DNA from: Eleginops maclovinus
Lineage: Eukaryota; Chordata; Actinopteri; Perciformes; Eleginopidae
Assembly: GCF_036324505.1 (NCBI RefSeq)
Contig: NC_086366.1
Coordinates: forward strand, 9,909,427-9,973,426
Reading direction: 5' to 3'
Length of the DNA: 64,000 nucleotides
The notes beneath the pieces were generated by a model. That model had not been told where the DNA came from. It saw only the letters and a program-made list of their open reading frames with translations, and searched no databases. The translations under genes and the position numbers were made by a program. How positions within the stretch are numbered: the first letter of the stretch is position 1; each line of letters starts with the position of its first letter. Positions 1 to 11,103 of this stretch are shown here, piece after piece.

Positions 1-2997
1 CCTGTAATCATTGTTATTTCTTCCCATGTAAATTACATGTGGTGGGTTTAAGCGTAGTCAGGTGGGCCCTATATATAGAGTGTGTGTGGGCATGGGGTGT
101 CATGGCAGCATGTGGTTAACAGTGAGAATCAGACTGTGCGTGTGTGTGCATGGACGTATATGTTTGCTGCGTGTATACACATCTTGCATGTGTGGGCATG
201 CACATATGTGCGAGGAAGGTGAACACAACTGGTGTGAGTAGGTGTTTGCGTATGGCTGAGGCAACTGACCGTGAAGCAGCTCCGAAAGGACTTCATTTAA
301 ATGTGAAGGCTGTAGCATTAACTCCACAGGGCCTGTGTGGCCAACCCCACTTTGTGATGAAGTGGCTCCACCCACACCTCCAACTTAATGAATACTGCTC
401 TTGCATCCTTTTTCCAGCTAATCAATGTGTGTTGCAAAGCACTGAAAAAGGCAACTCTGTTTATAGTGCCACAGATGTCCTCTCCTGTCAAGTAGAACAA
501 AAAACTTGATTGAAAAGCTTAATTCTTAACATGCGTAAGTGACACGAGGAGTCTAATAGCTTTTAAACAGCATGTTGAGATATTAATCACAGTTTAGTCA
601 TGGATGTTAATCGGGTATTTAACAGCTTCAGATATGACTCAAACAGTCTGAACAGTTGTATTATAGCTGTTATTATTACCATTATATACATTTCAGCAAA
701 TTTCATAAATGTATTCAGAGTTTAAATGTGCATAAATGCAGTCTTATCCTCTACAAAATACAGGTTTGATCAGGCTCAAATAGCTGCTGCAGTTTCAATG
801 AAGATTATTGTTAAATGTGGTAGGTAGTGAGGAACTGTGCAGAGAATACCAAGAAGGGTAATACAGACAGAGGCAGTCTTCTGCTTACACACACTCTACA
901 CCTGTAAACGCACACACACTCACACACAGGTACCTGCCTGCAGGATAGAGCTAAAAGGATTTGTCGCTTGAGTACATCAAGGAAATAAATACTGAATATT
1001 TTGTTGTCCAAGCTTCTCAAAATAGTTTGCAGGCTTTTAAGTTGGCATTTTTGTTGCTTTTTGACTTTTTCCGGCCAAAATAAGGTATTGGAATATGTCC
1101 CACTGGGCAATATTTATTCTATACATTTTACATATCAAAAATGTATGCACCTGAAGCTCTGTTGCCTAACGTCTGTTAAAGATCCTGAACTTTTGTGTAT
1201 CTATTGTGCACAGGAAGTCAAACGATACAAGTTGGAAGTATGAAGACCTCAAGCAACATACTAAGAGGAAAGGAGAGAATCCAAAAATGCATGACAGAAG
1301 AGAACGTGATGAAAGAGTGAGTGCCAGATGAAGCCAAGCAAGCTGGGGACAAATCTGTGGGTGCCAATATAGCAGAACTGAAATTCACTTGAGTTTTAAT
1401 TTCCTGCCGGTGGAAGCGAGAACAATATCAAGATTGAAACATGAGTTTCAATGAGTCACTCTTGGCGGGAACTCAGTGGGTTCAGACTGTTAACATTCAT
1501 CCTCCTTCCGTCTCTCTTCTCCTCTATTTTACGTCATTGCATAGGAACACATAGAATGAATAACATACACATGTGCCCACACTCATACATACACACAGAC
1601 ACACTGCCACACACACATACAGTGTAATGGCACTAATGAGCCTGCATGACTAATACCTCTTCAGTCCCTTCTTCAGATGAGTGCTTATTATGGTCTGTCA
1701 AGGAGATGAGTCAGTCTATGTCATGGTTACTATGGTGATGAAAGCCCCCAGCACTTGCTTTAAGTGTCCACTAGCAAAAATAAAGCCCTTTAACACCTCT
1801 AACTACAGACCAATCGGGATGCAATGACACATGCAAACACATACATTCAAACAGGCAAGTTGACAAGTGAAAAGAGAATTCCTCGACATGGATTATTAGA
1901 ATACCTTTACGTTATATGAACTAAACAGCAGAGGCAAAGAAAAAGAAACAAATGAATAAGAGCATATTGTCCTATTTACACAAAATATGGAAAAGGTGAC
2001 TTTTGGGGCTCCATAAGTCAACTTCTGATTTTTTTTTAAAAAAAGGTCAAAGGCCCTTTTCTGGCAAAAACCTTTTATTTTGCACACCCTAACAACTGAG
2101 TGCATATGCAGTCATAAAACCGTTTATTATGGTTAGTATAATATGCTTAAAATGTGGATTTATTTAAATTTGATTGTCATATTTTGGCTTTGTAACTGTG
2201 GTCTTGTTACTTTAAGGTTCATGTTCAATATAGTCACATTCATGCACACATATGCACATTAACTCGCTTTCATAATACAGCCATACATACTTTCAGACCT
2301 TCACTGTCTGGACTATAACGTATGTGTATTAAATATCTTACAGCAGGTTTTTTATTGTATTATTATTATTTATGTTCAATCACTCTTTTTAACTGCCATC
2401 AACTCACACAAGCAGCAACACCTACAGTACCTCGGTTTAGATTTTTTCTGATTTCTCTTTAACGGTACTGCGCATGCCCCCAACTCGCAGCTCATGTGAC
2501 AAGGAAAATTAAACCAAAAAAGCGCTAGACAAAGGACGGTTGAGGTTGAGAGAATTACATGTGTTGGTTTCCTTGTTCGTTTACATTTCCTACACATACT
2601 TAAAGTGTTCAAATAATAATACACGACTTAAATACTCTAAGAGATCGTATGTGTTGAATAAGTAGCTGAAATAATTAAATACATTCACACGAGCTTTTGT
2701 TTTGGAAATACGGTTAGAATAGTAGCAGCCACTTTTTAATTTTTTTTTTACAGAAGGTCGTTTTCCTGTGTGGTGTTGTAGGGCTATAGTGAGTTCTCTT
2801 GACCATGGAAGCTGAAGACTGTCTCTTTGTCTGAAAGTTTCAGCATTAATAGCAGACAGAAGTCGGTGGGCAAACAGAAGTTGTGGCCAGTTAGAGCAGG
2901 GAAACAAACAGGGGTCAAACATTAAGGCTTTTGTCTGAGACCCAGAGCTAGCTGCGTAGCTATTAGGTGTGTGCAGGTAAGCTAGCTGTGTGTGAAG
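1..2997. other. Non-coding region upstream of ctsc
   Basis: No coding exon is recognisable on either strand; the open frames here are short and low-complexity. The stretch holds TG/CA-rich low-complexity DNA (about 60-230 and 890-930) and unremarkable AT-rich sequence. The last 550 bases contain the candidate ctsc promoter elements listed separately. In human the neighbour on this side of CTSC is GRM5, but nothing of GRM5 is visible here. Confidence 0.6.
2469..2500 (+). promoter_or_regulatory. Candidate ctsc proximal promoter elements (NRF1-like and CLEAR/M-box-like)
   Basis: About 500 bp upstream of the ctsc ATG, an NRF1-like palindrome (TGCGCATGCCC, 2469-2479) is followed 12 bp later by TCATGTGAC (2492-2500). 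TCATGTGA is the core bound by the MiT/TFE factors (MITF, TFE3, TFEB) that drive lysosomal genes, and ctsc encodes a lysosomal protease. The transcription start is not known, so the assignment is inference from motifs and position. Confidence 0.35.
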
Positions 2998-5900
2998 ATG
3001 AGGCTGAGCGGTGTGCTAGTGTGTGTGCTCCTGCTTTGGGTTGAGGGGTGCTGGGGGGACACTCCGGCCAACTGCACCTATGAGGACCTGCTCGGGACAT
3101 GGGTGTTTCAGGTGTCCAAAGGAGGACACGACAAGAACATCAACTGCTCTTCTCTAGGTAAACCCACCGACACAGTACTGAAATGCTCTCATTATAGATA
3201 CTGAGGAGTGATAAAGATAATAGTTTAGCTATTGGGAAATCAGGTGACATGTTAGGGCCTGTTGAATTTTGGTCAGACACTAAAGCAGGATGATGACTTC
3301 CTCTTTATTTGACTGTAGTCTCGTTTGAATAACGAAATGCACATGGGTTAAATAAGCGTCCCTTTTTTTCCAGGGCTTCTACTATTTTAACGATTTTCTA
3401 GATATTTATTTAAAATGTGTTATATATGTTTATAATGGGCAGTTACCGGTTAATACTGACATTGTGAGTGTTTCTTGACCTGCCTGTAGGCTACAGATGA
3501 AAATTAGCATTAAGCTAACACTTTGTCCTGCACCAAATGTTAACTTTTTTTTGTACGTAAACAAATACAAATATACACATATTATCTACTCATCCTACTG
3601 TGTCTGAATTTGCATCTTTAATTGAAGTGTTTGAGCACACAAGAAATTGGACTTTCAGTTGCTTTCACTTCCACAGTGCCAGCTAAAAACTCATACTTGC
3701 TCAATTTTTTAGCAGCAATGTGTTAAAAAATGTTTTGTTGAGGACTGATGATTAACTTATAGTTTAATCATTTCCTGCACTTAAACTCCTCATTGTATGT
3801 TTTTATGTTCCTCAGCCACGGTTGAGAGCACAGTGACTGTGACCCTGGAGAAACTGTCAGTGGCCACAGACGAGCTGGGGAGCACCGGCTTCTTTACCCT
3901 CATCTACAACCAGGGCTTTGAAGTGGTCATTAATGGCTACAAGTGGTTCGCCTTCTTCAAGGTAAAACATGCATTGACACAATTCAGCTGTTTGAGTGAA
4001 AATGTCAGTGTTTTGTCATGGTTATTCGGCCAAAATGACTCTCATTTCCTGGGTGGTTTGAAGCTTGTGTTTCAATCTTGATATTTTTCTCACTTCCACT
4101 GGCAGGAAATTAAAACTCAACCGACTTTCCGCAGTGCTATATTGGCCCCCACCAATGTATCCCATGCATGGAAGGCTTTCTGTGTCTCCCTCTCTCCATT
4201 ACACTAAAATTCTGTTATACCTTTTTAGTTTCTCGCCTCTCTTGTGTCATCCCCATACTTCTGACTTGTGATGTTTTTAAGACAGTTTATTAAAAATGCT
4301 TGCAGCAAACAATTTCACATCCTCTTTGTGCACTAAAGCTTAGTTTGTTTTATACACATCATATTCCTGACCACACTTTATGCGGTCAACGTCCAACTCA
4401 TCATGCAACACTGCCTGACATTAATCGTTTAGTTTCACTATCACTAGTTTTCCTCTCCCCTGATCTGATGTGGGTATCTTGAAGATCTTTGATGTGCTCT
4501 AGACCAGGCTCAAATTACTTAGAAATGTGCACTGTTTAAAAGCAGCTATATTTAAAGTTGACCTTTTTTATCATGTGACATTTATCATCTCTCATATGAC
4601 ACTGAGTTGAAGGAAGTGGCATAGCCGGTCTGTTTCTAACTTGTGATTGGACTAATGCTATTCATATTGAGTTCAACTTCCTATTTTTCTAGACTTGACT
4701 AAGCTAAAAGTAGCATTTGTGAGGATTGGGGAGGTTGTTTTGTTGTTTCGGACTGACAGAATAAAAAACAGAATAGCAAAAGATGTTTTGTATTTGCATA
4801 AAATTGCATATTTGACACTAATCTGATTACCTCACTAAACTTGCAGTACACTGAAGACGGGCCTAAGGTGACCAGCTACTGTGACCAGACCCTGCCGGGG
4901 TGGGTCCATGATGTCCTGGGAAACAACTGGGCCTGTTTTGTGGGGAAGAAGGTGAAATCAGTACAACCCCATTTAGATTACAAACCACTCCTCAGCAGCA
5001 GGTACGTACATCATGATGGCTAGGTACACAAGCTCACGTACATAAGCTAGAGAGCAAAACGCGACTGGTACATCAGAATATTAGTGAGTTCAGCCTCTCA
5101 GCACATGCAATGCTGAGGATCCCTGCTTTAAATGAAGTTTGGTCCTTTTCTTCTTTATTTATACATTTCTAGTCCCTTCTCTGATGTGAACCCTCACCCT
5201 CAGTAGGCCATGAATATGGGCCTGGAATCTAAATTCATTTCTGAGAAATCTGACATTAAAGCATGACTGTTGCTTTAATTTCCTCATATGGAGGAAGCTA
5301 ACAATAGCCACTCAAACATTTATACTTTGCAAATATAATCTGTAAATAACACATTCTGTGTATCTGGCAGGAAATGTAAGTGACTTTAATAACTTTTGTC
5401 ACAATTTGCAAGTTGTCTCTTGGCTGGGATGGATATTTTCTGCACATGATTCTTTAGTTGAGGGTGTGATATCTGTAGCTCTGCCTTATCAGGCCATAAT
5501 CTGGATGAAAAATACTCTTATGGTGTTGAGAGTTTTCCTACCAACAACTTTTAATTACATCTTCAGCACTGCAGGGAACAATTTGGCTTTAAACCTCTTT
5601 ATAAAGTTGTGTCAATAACAATACACAATGTCTTAGCAAGTCTTTATTATCCAAGTTAAACTGTACTAGCAGATGTTCTAGTTTCTTATTTCAGTGCTCC
5701 TGAACTATTTTTATTGCACAGTCAGGTGTCTGTATGTTGTCAAAGCTGTACATGTTGATTAGCATTGGTAACATCATTTGAGTTGTAACTTCACAGCTTT
5801 TTTGCTTTTGTTCGTGTGAAACACAAGACCCGTGTATTGTGTTCCCCCTCCAGGCTGCTCGAGAAGCCGTACAAACACAACCTGGACTTCATTGATCTAA

Positions 5901-8900
5901 TCAACTCTGTCCAGAACTCCTGGAAGGCTGCGGCCTACCCCGAGCATGAGCTGTTAACGCTGAAAGAACTGCACTACCGCGCTGGAGGGCCCGCCTCCCG
6001 CATCCCTCAGTGAGTATTGACCTGCATTTCCAATAGTATACCCCAATTTCTGCTCCTAATTTAATAACTATTGTGCTCTTTTACTATTTAAGCTACTCAA
6101 TTATCAGAGTTACAATGCAACTTTCTTGGCTTGTTTTATTTATTTAGTAAGGAGAAATGTGAAACTGCTTTTATACACACTACCAGTACACTGTCAACAA
6201 CAGGTGACGGTTATTGGCAGATAGTTGTTTCTCTTCCTCACAAGGATTTTATTGTATTGTCATTTTATAATGTGATTCAGCTGCACTATTTCTTAAAGCA
6301 TTTTGAATTACCTTGTGTTGAAAGGTGCTATATAAATAAACTTGTTTAGCCTTGCATATTTTAACATCAACAAGGTTTATTTCTGCCTTTTCTTTTTATT
6401 CTCATACAAAGCATTCGAAGCGCTCCAAATTCCATTGGCTATCTTGAGAGACCTAATCATTCAAAACCAACACATTCTTACAATAATAGTAAGAACAGCA
6501 CAATAGATATCTGCTTGGTATGAACCCATGTGGTAAAACATTCAAATATTACTTGGTACAGATCCACCTTTCCTAAATTGTCATGCCTTTTTATTTCCTC
6601 TAGTATGAGGTGATATCAAACAGTGTGTCCATGCAACATGTCGTAACATAATTGTGCATTGTGATTGAATTCTGATTCTTATTTGTTTCTCTTTAGGCGT
6701 GTTCGGCCTATGCCTGCGAAAGCTGGTTTGGCCAAAATGGCGGCCGCTCTACCTGAGCACTGGGATTGGAGGAACGTTAACGGCGTCAACTTTGTTAGTC
6801 CTGTGCGAAATCAAGGTGAAACACAACTGCTGTCCCGCATGAACTTTGAAGCTGTGCAAAAATGCGAAGTCGGTTAATTCCAGTCATATGGAGGGATAGC
6901 AATATTATACCTGTGCACACACGGTGTTAGACATTTGAACAATATGAAAGAGAAGAATTGCAGGAGGCAGACAAAGCTTTTATTTTGCACTTGAGAAGAT
7001 GGCCAAAGGGCAGACGCTGAACCACAGCTCTCCAGATATTCTCCTTTCCTCTTGGCAGGCCTGGGTGTGCCTCCTGCTCTCCTCCTGTGTTTCTGCACAG
7101 CCTGGTGTGTGAGGGGAGAGATTATGTGAGCTGAGTGGTTTGAGTGTCTGGAGGGCCTCTGCAGGGCTTGGTTTAAGGATCTAGAGAGGGCTGGAGAGTT
7201 TCAATAGAAGCCCTCTAAGTCACTGTGCAGTGCGGCACAGATTATTCTCTCCCTTCAATGTTTCAAAGCAGCTGGATTTTAAAGGTTCCATTTCACTTCA
7301 CAAAAAAAATGACTTGCTTTTTCACATCACATGCAGCCCCACGGTGTCTGTAAAGCAAGATAGAGGTGTATCTAGCATTTTAGGGAGTTAATGCTTCCTC
7401 TTGCATCCTGTGGGTCATGACAAACCTTTTATCTCTAATTGAGAAACTAATGAAATCATATATTAAGACACCAAAGTGTTCCCACAAGCGCCATTCTTTA
7501 ATTTAAATCAAAAGTTGAAACACCTATTAGTCTTAGGAGATTTAAGTATTGTCCCAAATGGAAACTGTTCTCACTGACACCCTGACGTGAATCATTACTA
7601 CAATTAAACCACTGTGCAAATCCCCACAGCCTCTCTCCTCTGACCTCATTGCTTTTAGATGAGCATTTTAATAAGAATATGGTGTCTCTCACTATTGATG
7701 GTAACTACTGCCTTTAATAGGTGCTTCTGTCTCTGTGCATTCATTCATTAGTATGTATTGCAACCATTGCAAAGGAGTGCACTGGGGCAGGAACCTCACA
7801 GAAAGTTTAATGCTGACTGATGAAATGTGTTCTTGGACAATGTTCTGTTGCATTGCACAGTAAATGATGTATTATGGTTTTTATTTCAGTGGTGTTCTAG
7901 AAGATTGTACTGTACACCCTATACCTGCAGTATATCTGCACAGCTGTGATTGACTATGACAGATATGTTAACATTAAGGTCATGTCTTTAGTGGTATTGC
8001 GGGGTTTTTTTCAAGGTGCTTCCAATGTTTTCTCCACTTAATTTACACGTATAAGAAAGGAATAATAGTCCAGTTTGTTTTCATACTTTAAGATATACTA
8101 TTAAACGTACCTCTTTTCTTTCTAGTACAACACCAGCTGACTACAGTTGAGAGAAAACTCTATATCTCAAACATCACAAAGCAAGGGTTCATTCCAGTTA
8201 CCTGAAGTGTTCATATTTGATGTACTGTTTCAGCATCATGTGGAAGCTGCTACTCCTTTGCCACCATGGGAATGCTGGAAGCTCGCATTCGAATCCTCAC
8301 CAACAACACCGACACTCCCATCCTCAGCCCCCAGCAAGTGGTCTCCTGTTCTGAATATTCTCAAGGTAAACTTATTCTCAATCTTATATCTTCTTTCCTA
8401 ACAATTCGTTTTACACTAAAATTGTAGATGTGAATTGGGCAGCAATTTTAAAAAAAATGATGGTGAAAGCGTGTACAAATGCGGCATGTAAAAAACTCTG
8501 GGACACCTTCCTCCCTAATCAGAACAAGTAGTGTTTAAGTGGGTTTTTTGTCTGGCAATGTATAAAGCATGTTATGATTCTCCGGATTGATTAATTTCCA
8601 GTAATTATTTTTTCCCTGAAATGCTATTATTTCCACTGTATTTCCAAGTGATTCCAGCCAGTTACCAAAACATTACCAAGAATAATTCTGAATCACTGAT
8701 CTATTTTACAAACTTTATTATTAATCACCTTTTCTTTTAAGGCTGCGACGGTGGATTTCCATACCTGATTGGGAAGTACGTGCAGGATTTCGGACTGGTG
8801 GATGAGTCATGCTTTCCATATATTGGAAAGGACTCTCCGTGCGGTCTTCCTCAAAACTGCCACCGCATTTACACCGCAGAGTACAGCTATGTTGGTGGGT

Positions 8901-10041
8901 TCTATGGTGGCTGCAGTGAGTTGGCTATGAAGTTGGAACTGGTCAAGAATGGACCCATGGGAGTGGCCTTTGAGGTACAACAGCTGCATACTGTTTCTGA
9001 AATGTTATTTTGAAACAAACACTTTGTCTTTACTAAACAATTGGGGTTTTGCTTTGTCAATACATGTTAGTTTAATTCATTTTAACTCTGGTTTTCAGCT
9101 ATTGCTGTTTAAGCCTTTCCATAATATAGCCGTTGCTGTGGCATCTTAAATCCTCTGCACAAATTGAGACTTTGGGAAACACTGAGATCTTGTCTTCAGA
9201 GATATGATAAATAGGATAAATCTAAGAATAAGAAAAATATTCAGGCAATACAAAGGCTCTCTCACATTCAGTCTTTTTGGATTATTTTTCTTACCTTCTA
9301 CTGTGTGTGTATAATACAACAGTTGGCTTCTAATTCACACCGTTGGTAAATTCTACCCATTGTGGGTCTTATGATTAATGTTTTATTTTCTCCAGTACTC
9401 AGGGAGGTGGTCTTTTCATCAGGGAAAATGGCCTGTCTTGGCTATAAATACAAATGGAAACCCCACAATTTATCATTTAACTACTTCTGTTTAGTATTGC
9501 AAAACTTCTAAATGTTGTACTGTGATTTTTTTTTTGTGCATCTTGTAACACTATTTATTCTCCATGCATAGTATAATGGCAACAACTCTATCTGCTAATC
9601 CTCTAGAAGTAAAGGTTTAATTTGTCCCATTAACCCCAGTCCACAGCTAAGCTAGCAACAGTTCTTTATGAAATGCCTTTTGGAATTTTATCTTTACTCC
9701 CTCACACAGAAGGTATAGCATGGGTGTGATGCCAAATAAGAACAATAAAGTAAATCCTCCATATCCTTCAACAGGTCTACCCTGACTTCATGAACTATAA
9801 GGAGGGCATCTACCACCACACAGGCCTCAGAGACCCCTTCAATCCCTTCGAGCTGACCAACCATGCCGTGCTGTTGGTGGGTTATGGACATTGCCACGTG
9901 ACTGGTCAGAAGTACTGGATTGTCAAAAACAGCTGGAGCACCAACTGGGGCGAGGACGGCTACTTCCGGATCCGCCGGGGCAGCGACGAGTGTGCCATCG
10001 AGAGCATCGCCGTCGCAGCAAACCCCATCCCCAAACTGTAG
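2998..10041 (+). CDS. ctsc: Cathepsin C (dipeptidyl peptidase I), 8 coding exons
   Basis: Lysosomal papain-family (C1) exopeptidase that removes N-terminal dipeptides and, in mammals, activates granule serine proteases. Coding exons: 2998-3157, 3816-3961, 4847-5001, 5854-6009, 6697-6815, 8234-8365, 8742-8974, 9775-10041. All introns are GT-AG, and the exons join in frame to 455 aa (human 463). The ATG at 2998 opens a hydrophobic signal peptide (cleavage expected after Gly20, before DTPANCTY). The exclusion domain runs to about residue 130, then the propeptide, and the mature heavy chain should start at Leu224 ([10 protein letters not shown]). The light chain should start at Asp387 ([11 protein letters not shown]). 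The catalytic triad is intact: Cys251 in CGSCYSF, His397 in [11 protein letters not shown], Asn419 in KNSW. Asn25 and Asn49 sit in N-glycosylation sequons. The ending [15 protein letters not shown] is nearly identical to human. Oddity: the part equivalent to the last human exon is split by an extra intron (8975-9774). Identification is very secure. Confidence 0.97.
6293..6353 (+). repeat. Teleost LINE/SINE-type 3' tail in ctsc intron 4
   Basis: The segment reads as AAAGCATTTTGAATTACC, then a short spacer, then GTGCTATATAAATAAACTTG. This closely resembles the 3' end of an abundant fish retroposon tail (recalled, not searched). It is in sense orientation within the intron between 6009 and 6697. 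The 5' extent is not visible and probably truncated. Confidence 0.5.
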
Positions 10042-10600
10042 ACGGTCGGGATGAGAGGCACAATCAATTCTTATAAATGTAAAACTAGGAATTAGTTAAG
10101 GGCAACTTATCTTTTGTGTTTAATTTCACATACTGTTTACCAATTCGATTTGGATGGAAACTGTTATTGTGTTCTGAAGAGCCATGAATTTCCAATTTCA
10201 GCAATCACTGATTAACTGTGAATGATTTTAATTTAAGCTTTAACTGCCAACACAAACCTGGAAACAAAATGCATTGATATGTACTTACAAATCTTGAATG
10301 GTAATAAAGTACAAAAGATTTGATGCACACCTTTACTGCAGATTTGAAGGGATTTCAATTCAAAGGGAACTGAGGAGTGTTTGTGTTCTATGGTCAGGCG
10401 CAGGACTTTGATTCTTCGTCTCAGGGAAGCAACTGTGCAGAATTGCGATGTCTTTTGTCCTTGCACCAAATTGAAAATGTTACTGCCATGTTTCTCTGTG
10501 GAGCATTTTAAAGGGAATTCATGATCAATCAGAATAGGGATTAAGTGATTGTATTGCCTTTTTATTCTGATTTGCACTAATTGTTTTTACATTTTGATGG

Positions 10601-10606
10601 AATAAA
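10601..10606 (+). terminator. ctsc poly(A) signal AATAAA
   Basis: AATAAA lies 560 nt after the ctsc stop codon and is followed by a TG-rich stretch (10620-10640), the usual downstream element. An earlier AATAAA at 10303-10308 is an alternative site. Either places the ctsc 3' end within about 800 bp of the rab38 start codon. Confidence 0.6.
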
Positions 10607-11103
10607 AGCATTTATAAATGTATGTTGTCGTTGTGTGTCAGAATTAAAACACAGTAACACAATCCAAAAGTTAAATGCATAATATAGCCTGTTGTAATGC
10701 ATGCAAACTGCTGAGAAAAGGCCTATTTTCACCCCACTACATTGTTAAATGAAGGAATTTTACTAATGGAGTATTTTGCAGCTGTAAATAACTTTTTATG
10801 TGAATTATTACCTCAGCATTTAATATTTTAAGTGCTTATCCTCTCAGGCTTGGAAGTTTTAAATGCATCCTGGCACTCCCGAGGCAGCGTTTACAGTCAC
10901 AAGGTCCTGACGACTCTGCTCCACTTCCCTCTGTGGGCCAGGGCGTACCTCACCCCTTCCTCCCCCTTCCTCCTGCTTCGCAACTCAACTCATTCGAAAC
11001 TCTCCTCAGTTCGCTGCGCGCTGTCCTGTGCCTTTCCCCTTTCATTCCCCGGCTCTCTCCATTCCGGTGGATTCATGCTCAGCTCTCGCCCTCCTCGGTC
11101 GCC
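10607..11103 (+). promoter_or_regulatory. ctsc-rab38 intergenic spacer and rab38 promoter/5'UTR
   Basis: This short spacer between the ctsc poly(A) signal and the rab38 ATG must contain the rab38 promoter. No convincing TATA box is seen. The last 200 bases are C-rich (CTCACCCC, TCCTCCC runs) with several CpGs, in keeping with a TATA-less initiator region and 5'UTR. The start codon context is GTCGCCATGC. Confidence 0.4.
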
